This document shows, in pieces, positions 46,026 through 55,584 of a stretch of 64,000 bases of DNA. Numbering within the stretch: the stretch's first letter is position 1; the number at the start of each line of letters is the position of its first letter. The translations under genes and the position numbers were made by a program. The notes beneath the pieces are model-generated. The model was not told where the DNA came from. It did no database searches and was given only the letters and a program-made list of their open reading frames with translations. Source of the DNA: Bacteroidota bacterium (GTDB lineage: Bacteria; Bacteroidota; Bacteroidia; 2-12-FULL-35-15). The stretch lies in NCBI GenBank assembly GCA_025963715.1, contig JAOQAG010000046.1:1-64000 (forward strand), in the 5' to 3' direction.

Positions 46026-47330
46026 CTATTTTTTGCGCATAAAGATCTGGATCGGAACACCTGTAAATTCGAAATTCTCCCGCATCCTGTTCTCGAGAAA
46101 ACGAATGTAAGCTTCGGTTACATATTGCGGCAGGTTGCAATAGAATGCAAATGTTGGCGCATGTGTAGGAAGCTGGTTGATGAATTTTATTTTCACGTGC
46201 TTGCCTTTGATCGCAGCAGGAGCATGCGATTCAACGATAGGCAGCATCACATCATTTAAATGGCGTGTTTTAATTTCGCGTGTACGGTTCACATTCACCA
46301 TTTCGGCCACTTCAATAGCTTTCAATACGCGTTGTTTGGTAATGGCTGATGTAAATACGATCGGCACATCGCGGAAAGGCGCTAAACGCTCGCGGATCTT
46401 TTCTTCGTATTCCTTGGTGGAATTGGTATCTTTTTCAATCAAATCCCATTTATTCACCACGATCACAATTCCTTTCCTGTTTTTTTCTGCAAGGTGAAAA
46501 ATATTCAGATCCTGCGCTTCCATTCCCAGGGTTGCATCAATCAGTAATAAACACACATCGCAATCTTCAATGGCGCGGATAGAGCGCATCACGGAATAAA
46601 ACTCGATGTCCTCCTCCACTTTCGATTTTTTGCGGATCCCGGCTGTATCGATCAGTAAAAAATCGTGGCCAAAAGATGTATAACGTGTATTGATACTGTC
46701 GCGGGTGGTGCCTGCAATGGGTGTTACAATATTTTGATCTTTACCCAGCAACGCATTGATAATGGAGGATTTCCCCACATTCGGGCGGCCAACGATCGCA
46801 AATTTCGGAATGTTTAATTCTTCCAGTTCCACATCCTTGTCCAGTGATTTTACCACATCGTCGAGCAAATCGCCGGTACCGCTTCCACTGATGGCAGAAA
46901 TATTATACACATCACCCAAACCGAAGCTGTAAAACTCGGCAGACAATTGCTGGCGGTCGCCATTATCAACCTTATTAGAAACAAGGAATACATTTTTTTT
47001 ACATTTACGCAGCATGTTCGCTACGGTTTTATCATCGTCGGTAATTCCGTCCGTTACATCCACCACAAATAAAATAGCGTTGGCTTCGTCAATGGCCAGC
47101 TGCACCTGTTTACGGATCTCGCCTTCAAAAATATCTTCTGATCCTTTTACATATCCGCCTGTATCGATCACCGAAAACTCCAAACCGTTCCATTCCGATT
47201 TTCCGTAATGACGATCGCGCGTTACACCCGAAACTGCATCCACGATTGCCTTGCGGCTATCGGTTAAACGGTTGAAAAGTGTTGATTTTCCTACATTCGG
47301 ACGCCCTACTATTGCTACTATATTTGCCAT
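46026..47330 (-). CDS. der: Ribosome biogenesis GTPase Der (EngA)
   Basis: A 434-aa protein from the Met of [16 protein letters not shown]; 24 upstream codons in frame do not look coding. It has two GTPase domains in tandem, each with GRPNVGKS: G-domain 1 (about residues 1-165; [16 protein letters not shown]) and G-domain 2 (about 176-345; [23 protein letters not shown]). A C-terminal KH-like domain (about 350-434) has [18 protein letters not shown]. Der is essential for 50S assembly. Monocistronic on the minus strand. Confidence 0.95.
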   Translation of the reverse strand: MANIVAIVGRPNVGKSTLFNRLTDSRKAIVDAVSGVTRDRHYGKSEWNGLEFSVIDTGGYVKGSEDIFEGEIRKQVQLAIDEANAILFVVDVTDGITDDDKTVANMLRKCKKNVFLVSNKVDNGDRQQLSAEFYSFGLGDVYNISAISGSGTGDLLDDVVKSLDKDVELEELNIPKFAIVGRPNVGKSSIINALLGKDQNIVTPIAGTTRDSINTRYTSFGHDFLLIDTAGIRKKSKVEEDIEFYSVMRSIRAIEDCDVCLLLIDATLGMEAQDLNIFHLAEKNRKGIVIVVNKWDLIEKDTNSTKEYEEKIRERLAPFRDVPIVFTSAITKQRVLKAIEVAEMVNVNRTREIKTRHLNDVMLPIVESHAPAAIKGKHVKIKFINQLPTHAPTFAFYCNLPQYVTEAYIRFLENRMRENFEFTGVPIQIFMRKK

Positions 47331-47478
47331 TATTGATGGATTGAATTTTGTTTCAGCCTGCAAAAGTACGCAAAATAAAAAGAAGAGCTGCTGTATTCCC
47401 AAAACTCTTGCTATTGTTGCTTAAAAACAATTTTTTAAAACAAAAAAGAATGTCGTAAATTTGATAAAAGCCCTTTGC

Positions 47479-47727
47479 ATGAACAGAAAATTACTCCTCC
47501 TGATCGCTGCCCTCTGCCTGTTCATGCGGTTACCACTATCGGCGCAGGCCCCCAATTACCTGTGGGCGAAAAAAGCTGGCGGCACTTTGGGCGATCGCGC
47601 CCAAAGCGTGTGTACGGACGCAGCCGGAAATGTGATTATTGTCGGGTGGGGCAAAAGGCATCACCGGCAAAAAAATAAGTATAATAAAGTAAGCCAGTTG
47701 TATCCTTTTTTAGTACCCGCGTTATAG
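47479..47727 (+). pseudogene. Truncated SBBP-repeat (beta-propeller) protein, 5' remnant
   Basis: An 82-codon frame whose first 60 residues look like the start of a secreted SBBP/beta-propeller protein: signal peptide LLLLIAALCLFMRLPLSAQ, then NYLWAKKAGGTLGDRAQSVC and TDAAGNVIIVGW. Intact members continue for hundreds of residues with repeats of this 'DxxGNvyvtG' unit. Here the similarity ends after the first unit and an unrelated basic tail follows (KRHHRQKNKYNK). It is best read as a gene remnant left by deletion. A short real protein is less likely. Confidence 0.6.
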
Positions 47728-47731
47728 TTTC

Positions 47732-48007
47732 ATGAACATTCGCAACTTCTTCTCATTTAATTTCAGGCAATTGCCCTACTTGTTGCTGTTGTTTCCCGGA
47801 TCCAACTGCACAACAAAAAAAACGCTTACACTTACTCAATTTAAGGAAGGATCCAAATACGGTTTTAAAACCATCACCGGGGAAGTGGTTGTAAAAGCAA
47901 AATACGACGGTGTAGGATGGGATTTTCACAATGGATTTATCGCTGTTCAAAAACGACAATCAGGGCAAACAAAATTTCAGGTACAGCAAATTGAAAAACA
48001 ATTGTAA
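47732..48007 (+). pseudogene. 5' fragment of a WG-repeat lipoprotein gene
   Basis: A 91-codon frame whose first 75 residues parallel the start of the intact WG-repeat lipoprotein encoded directly downstream. MNIRNFFSFNFRQ compares with MNIRSSTFFNFSRQ, KEGSKYGFKTITGEVV with QEGEKFGFKTIYGEVI, and FHNGFIAVQK with FYNGFNCVKK. The similarity stops at the first WG unit and the tail (QSGQTKFQVQQIEKQL) is unrelated. A second frame starting at 47931 continues WG-like wording, so a frameshift near 47957 is possible. It is read as a partial tandem duplicate that decayed. Confidence 0.6.
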
Positions 48008-48041
48008 ATTAGCTGTAACCGGCCACCAACATTATTTTATT

Positions 48042-49844
48042 ATGAATATTCGCAGCAGCACATTTTTTAATTTCAGCAGGCAGATCAACCCATTCCTTCT
48101 ATTAGTTTTTCTATTGGCTGGCTGCGCACCAAAAAAAACGCTGGTTGAATTCCAGGAAGGAGAAAAATTCGGCTTTAAAACAATTTACGGCGAAGTGATC
48201 ATTCCTCCCATATACGAATCTACATCAGGTTTCTACAATGGTTTTAATTGCGTGAAAAAAGAGGGGAAATGGGGAGCATTAAATGAAGATGGCAAAATGG
48301 TGATTGCACCCACATACGATGATCTTAGCGAATTTTCAGAAGGAATTTCTTCGGCAAAACAAAACGGAAAATACGGATTTGTTGATACAAAAGGAAAAGA
48401 AATAGCGCCTTTCATATACGAGCAGGTTTGGTATTTTGAAAACGGAATGGCCTGTGTAAAAAAGGACGGCAGATGGGGATTCATCAATACAAGCGGGAAA
48501 GTAGTGATTCCGTTAGAGTATGACGATTTTAAGATCCCGTACTTTTATGAAGGTTTGGTTACTGCATTAAAAAATGGCAAATGGGGATTCATTGATAAAA
48601 ACAATAAAATAGTGATCCCCTTTGATTATGAAGAAGTCAGGATATTTTCCGAAGGTGTTGCAGCAGTGTCTACATCTTATAACAAATGGGGATATATTGA
48701 TCACAATAATAAAGTGGTGCTGCCATTTACCTATGAAAATCCAATGCATTGGGATGGTGGCAGCTTTGAAAACGGGATCGCAGAAGTGGCCTTGGCCGGG
48801 AAAGTTGGTTGTATAAACAAAAAAGGAGAAACCGTTATTCCTTTTAAGTATTATTCCATCAACCCGTTTTATAACGGATATGCCGCTGTAACAATTGACA
48901 ATGGCGCAGGTATCTTTTCTAATAGTCATGCGATTGTGCAAGTGGGATATGTGGACAGCACCGGGAAAGAATACCTGGAAGACAATACCGATTTTACATG
49001 GCACAACTGGCAGGTAATAAAAGCACCTGCTGAGCTTCCGGATTTTTCGAATTTATTAAAAGAATATCCGCAAAAACCGGAAGCAAGTAATAAACCTTCT
49101 AAATATCCTGATGAAGTGTATATAATGAGCCCTGATTACCAGGTAGTAGAATCGGTGGATTCGCTTGGGGTAATTTCCTACAGCAGTGTTCGGCCCCATT
49201 CATTGTCTGTTACCGATTCTTTGAATAAATACATTGCTGACAAAAAGCAACAGGAAGAAGAAGAGAAAGCAGCAACAGAAAAAGAAAAAACAAGGCAGGA
49301 AAATGCAAAATGGACACTCGAAAAAGTCCTGAACCTCGGCCTTAATGCATTTACACAAGAGCCGAAAAATTATCCCGATCTGAACCGGCTTACCGAAATT
49401 TCCATTGCATACGGGCTGATGCTGGATGGAGGAAATTTCGGAGAACATTTGATTGGCGCAGGTGTTGGACGCTGGGACGTTTTAAAAAAAGAAACGATCT
49501 ACAAAATAATTTCCGACGAAAACCTGCGCCAATCTACCTGGAAATGGGTAGCGCCGTATTACAAACAATCGTTTATGACGCTGCATCCCTTTCACAAAAA
49601 AATTTATAAAGACATTGCCAGCCACCTGAAAAATTACATCAATACCTATGATGTAAAAAAAGCGAATGCCTATTTAAAACACGACGAACGGAAGTTTGCA
49701 CAATACGACAGCGATGGCAAATACAATCCGTACAGGAAACTGTGTGCTTTTGTTGACAGGCTGATCCTTGTTCACAAAGTAATTTCGGTAGCCGATGCAA
49801 AAACCTGGATCAATAAAGTAGCGGATGAAGTGCTAAGCTGGTGA
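48042..49844 (+). CDS. WG-repeat lipoprotein
   Basis: A 600-aa protein starting at MNIRSSTFFNF, with a perfect lipobox LAGC (about residue 28). Residues about 38-330 hold some seven WG repeats, units of the type 'GkwGfindknGkvviPf.Yd': GKWGALNEDGKMVIAPTYDD, GRWGFINTSGKVVIPLEYDD, GKWGFIDKNNKIVIPFDYEE and others. They form a beta-structured binding surface. A Glu/Lys-rich helical segment (KQQEEEEKAATEKEKTRQE, about residues 404-422) leads to an all-alpha C-terminal domain of about 160 residues of unknown fold. Probably outer-surface or periplasmic; the ligand is unknown. A decayed copy of its 5' part lies directly upstream. Confidence 0.82.
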   Translation: MNIRSSTFFNFSRQINPFLLLVFLLAGCAPKKTLVEFQEGEKFGFKTIYGEVIIPPIYESTSGFYNGFNCVKKEGKWGALNEDGKMVIAPTYDDLSEFSEGISSAKQNGKYGFVDTKGKEIAPFIYEQVWYFENGMACVKKDGRWGFINTSGKVVIPLEYDDFKIPYFYEGLVTALKNGKWGFIDKNNKIVIPFDYEEVRIFSEGVAAVSTSYNKWGYIDHNNKVVLPFTYENPMHWDGGSFENGIAEVALAGKVGCINKKGETVIPFKYYSINPFYNGYAAVTIDNGAGIFSNSHAIVQVGYVDSTGKEYLEDNTDFTWHNWQVIKAPAELPDFSNLLKEYPQKPEASNKPSKYPDEVYIMSPDYQVVESVDSLGVISYSSVRPHSLSVTDSLNKYIADKKQQEEEEKAATEKEKTRQENAKWTLEKVLNLGLNAFTQEPKNYPDLNRLTEISIAYGLMLDGGNFGEHLIGAGVGRWDVLKKETIYKIISDENLRQSTWKWVAPYYKQSFMTLHPFHKKIYKDIASHLKNYINTYDVKKANAYLKHDERKFAQYDSDGKYNPYRKLCAFVDRLILVHKVISVADAKTWINKVADEVLSW

Positions 49845-50216
49845 TACGAATAACGCCCGCCTGAACGATTCGGGCAGGAACAGGAACGAATGTTGCGAAT
49901 CTGTGGTCTACCAAATACAAAGGTCTACTAAATACTAATGTATACTAATGTACCAATCTGTATGGATGCTGCGTGTAAATGTTCATGGCATGCTCCTTCA
50001 GGACCGTCATCCCGGGCCTGACCTGGGATCTCATGAATGTTTGCAGCCTGTGTGATTGGAACGCAGATTATTATGATTGTTAAGATCAAAAAAAGATAGC
50101 CCTGTGCAGTTTCTGGTTAAGATTAAAAAGATAACTGTGTGTCTGCTAAACCAATTAATCGAATATACTAATCTGTATGTTTTCTTGTGTGGCAAGATTC
50201 GGAACGGATTAAAAAC
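49845..50216. repeat. Repeat-rich gap before initiator tRNA
   Basis: CGCCCGCCTGAACGATTCGG, GGAACGAATGTTGCGAATCT, CTACTAAATACTAATGTATA, then a GTCATCCCGGGCCTGACCTG palindrome (about 50006-50025) and AATCGAATATACTAATCTGT near 50158-50177. No gene is seen. Confidence 0.6.
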
Positions 50217-50246
50217 AAAAAAGCCGGTACATTTCTGTTCCGGCTT
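50217..50246 (-). terminator. Terminator of the tRNA transcript
   Basis: On the minus strand AAGCCGG/CCGGCTT with a 12-base loop is followed by a T-run; it starts five bases after the tRNA 3' end. Confidence 0.8.
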
Positions 50247-50250
50247 ATAG

Positions 50251-50323
<73 letters not shown>

Positions 50324-50493
50324 ATATATTTTTAAAACTTTTATTTCCCTGAAATTTGGTGAAATATCGTTGTATATATCTTGTTAATATGATGTCTTAA
50401 AGAACGAAAAGCGATATCCGGCTTTTTAAATGCGGTGCAAAGATAATATTTTGTTTCTTTGTATTTAAATATATTATTAACAATTTTAAAAAA

Positions 50494-51378
50494 ATGACGC
50501 ACAAGGCTGGTTTTGTGAATATTATAGGTAGTCCGAATGTAGGGAAGTCCACGCTTATGAACGTTTTGGTAGGTGAACGCCTCTCCATAATTACCTCCAA
50601 AGCCCAAACAACCCGGCACCGGATCATGGGAATTGTGAACGGCGAAGATTTTCAGATCGTGTATTCTGATACTCCCGGTGTATTAAAACCTAATTATAAA
50701 TTGCAGGAATCCATGATGGATTTTGTAAATACTGCCATTACCGATGCGGATGTGATCCTGTTTGTAACCGATATTTACGAAGACATCAAGATCGAAGAAA
50801 GGATCCTGCACAAGATCAAGCACACGCATGCAAAAGTATTGCTGCTGGTAAATAAGATCGATCTGGCAAAAGAACAGGATCAGCTGGAAGCAAAAGTGCA
50901 GTACTGGAAAACGGAAGTGCCTAATGCAGAAGTGATCCCGGTATCGGCGCTGGAAAAATTCAATTGCAATTACATTTTCGACCGTATTATTGCTTTGTTG
51001 CCGGAAGGCCCGGGTTATTACGATAAAGATCAGCTGACAGACAAGCCGGAAAAATTCTTTGTTTCGGAGATCATCCGCGAAAAAATATTACTCAACTATA
51101 AAAAAGAAATTCCATATTCGGTGGAAGTGGTGATCGAATCTTTTAAAGACGAAGAAAAGATCATCAAGATCCGCGCAGAAATATTAGTGGTACGCGATTC
51201 ACAAAAAGGGATCATCATCGGCCACCAGGGAAAAGCCTTGAAAAAAGTTGGAACGGATGCACGAAAAGACATTGAAGGATTTTTCGGAAAACAAGTATTC
51301 CTCGAATTATTTGTGAAAGTAAACAAGGACTGGCGTGATAACGACCAGCAGCTAAAGCGCTTTGGTTACAGCAGTTAA
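50494..51378 (+). CDS. era: GTPase Era
   Basis: A 294-aa GTPase that binds the 3' end of 16S rRNA during 30S maturation. The G domain covers residues about 1-170: [14 protein letters not shown] (G1), SDTPGVLKPNYKLQ (G3) and NKIDLAK (G4). The C-terminal KH domain (about 200-294) contains GIIIGHQGKALKKVGTDARK. KSAQTTRHRIMG-type wording is present as KAQTTRHRIMGIV. Divergent from initiator tRNA-Met. A terminator follows. Confidence 0.95.
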   Translation: MTHKAGFVNIIGSPNVGKSTLMNVLVGERLSIITSKAQTTRHRIMGIVNGEDFQIVYSDTPGVLKPNYKLQESMMDFVNTAITDADVILFVTDIYEDIKIEERILHKIKHTHAKVLLLVNKIDLAKEQDQLEAKVQYWKTEVPNAEVIPVSALEKFNCNYIFDRIIALLPEGPGYYDKDQLTDKPEKFFVSEIIREKILLNYKKEIPYSVEVVIESFKDEEKIIKIRAEILVVRDSQKGIIIGHQGKALKKVGTDARKDIEGFFGKQVFLELFVKVNKDWRDNDQQLKRFGYSS

Positions 51379-51387
51379 AACATAAGG

Positions 51388-51412
51388 CCGGTGCAGATTG
51401 TACCGGTTTTTT
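51388..51412 (+). terminator. era terminator
   Basis: CCGGT/ACCGG stem with a 9-base loop and a run of six T just after the era stop codon. Confidence 0.7.
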
Positions 51413-51426
51413 ATTAGGATTTTGCC

Positions 51427-52008
51427 ATGAACAATTTCAAATTATACATGCTCCTGCTGGGCTGCAAACCTGCTGGCAGATCCACGGAACAGCACGATGT
51501 GTTTTTCGCGATCGGCACTTCCTTAAAAGAGTTGGGGCCGCAGATCAATGCTTCGTGGCCGGAAGCAAAAAACAATATTCACATTGATGCCTGGCGCCAG
51601 GTAAGTTCCGTAAACGGATACGATGTGAGCGTTTCTGAAAAAAGCTTGCAAATAAATAGCACACCGGATGCTCCCGCTTTATTTTTCCTGAACCTCGGCG
51701 GATACAAACCGGAGGAATTTGAAGAGTACCATTATAAAATGATCGTGGCTGCAAAAAACGAAAGTGAAGCGATCCAGCTGGCAAAACAAACCGCTTTTTA
51801 CAAACATACCGGCTTTAAAGGCGCCGCCTCCCACATCGACGATAAGTATCCTGTGGATGTGGACGATGTGTATCCGGTTGCTTCTATTTTATCTCCCGCC
51901 TATAAAGGCAATTATACCATCACGCTCACAAAGCAGGAAATTCCAAAAGCCGGAGATGAATTCCATTTGGGTTATTTGCAGCTCTGGAAAATAAAGGATG
52001 ACTATTAA
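51427..52008 (+). CDS. DUF1543 family protein
   Basis: A 193-aa protein that opens with the DUF1543 pattern KLYMLLLGCKPAGRSTEQHD followed by VFFAIGTSLKELGP; IHIDAWRQVSSVNGYDV and LFFLNLGGYKPEEFEEYHY are further conserved parts. It contains two related halves of about 80-90 residues, each with an alpha/beta unit; the second half carries YPVDVDDVYPV. No function is known for the family. It has no obvious operon partner. Confidence 0.85.
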   Translation: MNNFKLYMLLLGCKPAGRSTEQHDVFFAIGTSLKELGPQINASWPEAKNNIHIDAWRQVSSVNGYDVSVSEKSLQINSTPDAPALFFLNLGGYKPEEFEEYHYKMIVAAKNESEAIQLAKQTAFYKHTGFKGAASHIDDKYPVDVDDVYPVASILSPAYKGNYTITLTKQEIPKAGDEFHLGYLQLWKIKDDY

Positions 52009-52083
52009 AATCGGGGAACACCGGAAATTTATAGCCGGAAGCCTTTTTAAAAAGCATAAACAGGCAATTTCAATCGTTTATAC

Positions 52084-52114
52084 TTGCGATTTAACCTGCG
52101 TTTGACTACCTTCG
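52084..52114 (+). promoter_or_regulatory. Candidate promoter of the kelch/Ig protein
   Basis: TTG, a 20-base spacer and TACCTTCG (one mismatch from TAnnTTTG). The start codon at 52147 lies about 30 bases after the predicted transcription start. Confidence 0.5.
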
Positions 52115-52146
52115 TGTTTCGATAAATAAACCAAAAACAAACATTG

Positions 52147-55100
52147 ATGAAACATACATTTACATTTATTTTGAGCTGTTTACTGGCAACAACACTTTTT
52201 GCCCAGACCAAACAAGGCGCTAACGCCACACAAATGGTGAACGAACACTTTGCAGGTCCACGCCTGAGAGCTGCGTCAACACCGGTAAGCACACTGGCTT
52301 TATCAGGATATTTTACCGAAGGTTTTGAAGGCGCTACTTTTCCGCCAACAGGCTGGATGATCACCAACGTTGCGGGGCCAACCTATACCTGGGCCAGTAG
52401 CACCGCACAGGTACACAGCGGCACCAAAAGCGCTTTTATGCGTTACGATGCTACAGCGGGTGGCGGACAGGATTGGCTGATCACACCAAAATACACGGTA
52501 GCTTCTACCGATTCGGTTGTATTTTTCCTGCGGTTAGCATATGCCGGTTACCAACCGGATTCACTGTCTATAAAAGTATCCACAACGGATTCGGCAACCG
52601 CTTCCTTTACAGGAACGTTGCTAGCGCTGAAAGAAGGAACCAACTATCCTCCAAACGCTACTGCATGGTACCGTTACGCAGTAAGCCTTGCAGCATACAA
52701 CGGACAAAATATTTTTATAGCATTCAAACATTACGATAACGATGGCGATGGATTGTACATTGATGATGTGGCGATCGGGACAAAACCGGCAGCAGAAGTA
52801 GCGATCACAGCCCTGATAATGCCTGCAAACTCTGGCACCGGCACAGCCATTACGCCGCAAGCTACGTTCCTGAACAGCGGATCGGCAACACAAACATTTA
52901 ATGCAACTACCACCATTACACCCGGCGGATATACCTCTACGCAAACCATTACAAGCCTGGCACCAGGCGCTACCGGCCTGGCAACGTTTACAACATGGAC
53001 ACCAGCAGTGGCAGGAACATACACGGTAAAATCATTTTCGGAATTAACCGGTGATGCAAACCATTTGAACGATACCATTACCAGGACAGTAACCATTTTA
53101 TCATCGTTTACAAACGCTGGCTGGTCTACTCAAACACCTTTAAGCGGAGGCAGATGGGCAACTGCACCGGCATTTGCAAAACCATGCGTTTCGGGAACGG
53201 ATACAGGATTTGTATACCTGATCTCGGGAGGCGATGCTTCTTTTGCTAATTCAACACTAACATCTGCGTACAATATGACGACCGGAACTTGGTCCAATAA
53301 GGCACCGATCCCGACTTCACGCACACAGATCACACCACTGCAGGTAAACAACAAAATTTATGTGATTGGTGGATACGGTGGCAGCTTTGCCCCGGTTACC
53401 AACAATGATATTTATGATGTGGTGACCAATACCTGGTCGGCAGGAATGGCTCTGCCACAAGCTACCGGCGATTACGCAGCAGGCGTTTACAACGATTCAC
53501 TGATCTACATTATTGGCGGTTATAACGGTGCAGGCGATTTAAATAACGTGCAGATCTACAATATAAGTGCGAATACCTGGACTACCGGTACTGCAAAAAT
53601 CGGAACTGCTGTAGCAGGTTTACGCATGGGTATTACAGGAAATAATATTGTTGCTGTAGGTGGGTATTCTCAAACACTGGCAACTGAAATTGCGGATGCT
53701 TACAGAGGTGTTATCAACCCTGCAAATCCTACCATTATTACATGGACAGCTCTTCCAGCTTACCCGGGCGGAACTGTTGGAAGATTGGGTGCAGGAACAA
53801 CGGCACAACCAAATGGAGAAGTGTATTTCGGAGGCGGTGACCCAAGCGGTGCAGGTACTGCTGTATTAAATACAGTGTATGCTTACAATACAAATACCAG
53901 CCAATGGGAAACAGGACCTGCTATGACAGGCGTGAGCAACATCAGCGGCTTAAGCGGTGTGATCAAAAATGATACATTGTATATGGTATCAGTTGGTGGC
54001 TACGACGGTGTTTCTGTTATAACTACCAGCCAATGGTTAAAAATTGGCCCTGCAACTGTAGCAACAGTGAGCAGCAATACTGCAATTTGTGCAGGCGGCT
54101 CAACGGTGCTTACAGCAGCAAACGGAACAGCATACAGCTGGTTACCGGCAACATCGCTTGATAATGCTGCCATTGCAGCACCAACAGCTACTCCGGCTAC
54201 AACTACGACCTACACGGTTAACGTGAGTGAAAAATACGGCTGCCCTGTTCCAAAAACAGTAACGGTAACTGTTAATGATTTACCTACGGTACTCATAAGC
54301 GGCGCTGCAACAGTTTGTAACGGCACAAGCACGGCGCTTACTGCTTCGGGCGGATCTACTTACGTGTGGACACCGGCTACCGGGCTTGATAACAGCGGCA
54401 TTGCAACTCCGATGGCAACGCCAAATACAAGTACTACTTACACGGTAAATGTAACCGATGGAAACGGATGTTCGAATACAAATACGGTGATGATCACCGT
54501 AAATGCTTTGCCACCTGCAGATGCAGGAACGGATGCAGCAGTTTGTAACGGCGAAAGCATTGTATTGAACGGTAACGGTGGCACCACTTATAGCTGGGCA
54601 CCGGCAGCAAGCCTGGATGACAATACGCTTGCCGGTCCAAATGCAACACCTGCAACTACTACAACTTATACGCTTACAGTGACTGATGGAAACGGCTGTA
54701 CCAATACAGATACTACCATAGTCACGGTAAACGATCTTCCGGTAGGATTGTTCGCGTCTTCCAACATCAGCTGTAATGGCTTGACAGATGGATCTGCCGA
54801 CATTGGCGTATCCGGAACAAGCACTTACAGTTATTTATGGTCGAACGGCGCTACCACTGCTACTATCAGCGGATTGAGCGCGGGTGCATATACAGTAACG
54901 GTAACGGATGATGTAACCGGTTGTACAAACAGTGTGGGAGCAACGATTGTTGAACCGGACGCATTAGTGTTAGCAACTACGAATGATACAACCAACATTT
55001 GCGACGGAACAGTATCGGTAACACCAACAGGCGGAACATTTGGCTACAATTATTCATGGGCACCGGGTGGCGAGATCATCGACACACCTACCGGCTTATG

Positions 55101-55437
55101 TCCGGGTACGTATACTGTACAGGTAACAGATGGCAACGGTTGTATTGCAACGGCTACGGCTCTTGTTCAATCATCGGTTGGGGTTGCAGAAATCAACGGA
55201 GCAACATTCAGCACGTATCCTAATCCTGCCAGCGAAAATCTTATTGTAAAAGGAGAATTTAACAACGTGACCATTACACTGACAGATGTTTTAGGAAAAC
55301 AAATCATGATTGTTGCAGAAAATGTGAATGGAAATATTTCCAAAACCATTAATATTTCTGCACTTCCGGCAGGAGTGTATTATTTGCAATTAAAAAACAA
55401 CAGTGGAATTACAACAAAAAAATTCATCAAGCAGTAA
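52147..55437 (+). CDS. Large secreted protein: anchor-J, kelch, Ig-like, SprB repeat, T9SS tail
   Basis: A 1096-aa secreted protein. After a signal peptide ending TTLFAQ comes a MAM-like 'choice-of-anchor J' domain (about residues 55-215; GYFTEGFEGATFPPTGWM, QDWLITPKY, GDGLYIDDVAIG). A CARDB-like segment follows (about 216-315). Kelch repeats then form a propeller (about 325-640; IYVIGGYGGSF, IYIIGGYNGAGDL, IVAVGGYSQ, YMVSVGGYDG). Three Ig-like repeats of about 83 residues (about 640-885) each have an ICAGGS/VCNGTS-type start and end in TYTVNV. Next is a SprB-like repeat (ISCNGLTDGSADIGVSG), and finally a T9SS type A tail (FSTYPNPASENLIVKG, LPAGVYYLQLK). SprB-like repeats are found in gliding adhesins; the role here is probably adhesion or sugar binding (inferred). 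Confidence 0.87.
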   Translation: MKHTFTFILSCLLATTLFAQTKQGANATQMVNEHFAGPRLRAASTPVSTLALSGYFTEGFEGATFPPTGWMITNVAGPTYTWASSTAQVHSGTKSAFMRYDATAGGGQDWLITPKYTVASTDSVVFFLRLAYAGYQPDSLSIKVSTTDSATASFTGTLLALKEGTNYPPNATAWYRYAVSLAAYNGQNIFIAFKHYDNDGDGLYIDDVAIGTKPAAEVAITALIMPANSGTGTAITPQATFLNSGSATQTFNATTTITPGGYTSTQTITSLAPGATGLATFTTWTPAVAGTYTVKSFSELTGDANHLNDTITRTVTILSSFTNAGWSTQTPLSGGRWATAPAFAKPCVSGTDTGFVYLISGGDASFANSTLTSAYNMTTGTWSNKAPIPTSRTQITPLQVNNKIYVIGGYGGSFAPVTNNDIYDVVTNTWSAGMALPQATGDYAAGVYNDSLIYIIGGYNGAGDLNNVQIYNISANTWTTGTAKIGTAVAGLRMGITGNNIVAVGGYSQTLATEIADAYRGVINPANPTIITWTALPAYPGGTVGRLGAGTTAQPNGEVYFGGGDPSGAGTAVLNTVYAYNTNTSQWETGPAMTGVSNISGLSGVIKNDTLYMVSVGGYDGVSVITTSQWLKIGPATVATVSSNTAICAGGSTVLTAANGTAYSWLPATSLDNAAIAAPTATPATTTTYTVNVSEKYGCPVPKTVTVTVNDLPTVLISGAATVCNGTSTALTASGGSTYVWTPATGLDNSGIATPMATPNTSTTYTVNVTDGNGCSNTNTVMITVNALPPADAGTDAAVCNGESIVLNGNGGTTYSWAPAASLDDNTLAGPNATPATTTTYTLTVTDGNGCTNTDTTIVTVNDLPVGLFASSNISCNGLTDGSADIGVSGTSTYSYLWSNGATTATISGLSAGAYTVTVTDDVTGCTNSVGATIVEPDALVLATTNDTTNICDGTVSVTPTGGTFGYNYSWAPGGEIIDTPTGLCPGTYTVQVTDGNGCIATATALVQSSVGVAEINGATFSTYPNPASENLIVKGEFNNVTITLTDVLGKQIMIVAENVNGNISKTINISALPAGVYYLQLKNNSGITTKKFIKQ

Positions 55438-55460
55438 TTACGTTTTAACAGATCAATAAA

Positions 55461-55491
55461 AAAACCGGAGCAGAAATGTTCCGGTTTTTTT
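55461..55491 (+). terminator. Terminator of the kelch/Ig gene
   Basis: AAAACCGGA/TCCGGTTTT, a 9-bp perfect stem, followed by more T. Loop GCAGAAATGT. Confidence 0.85.
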
Positions 55492-55584
55492 ACGGTATTT
55501 TGTTATTTACATTTTGTATATTTAATAGCGCTTAGATTGGTCCCCACAATTGCAGGCTTAAACACACATCACTACTTTTCAAAC

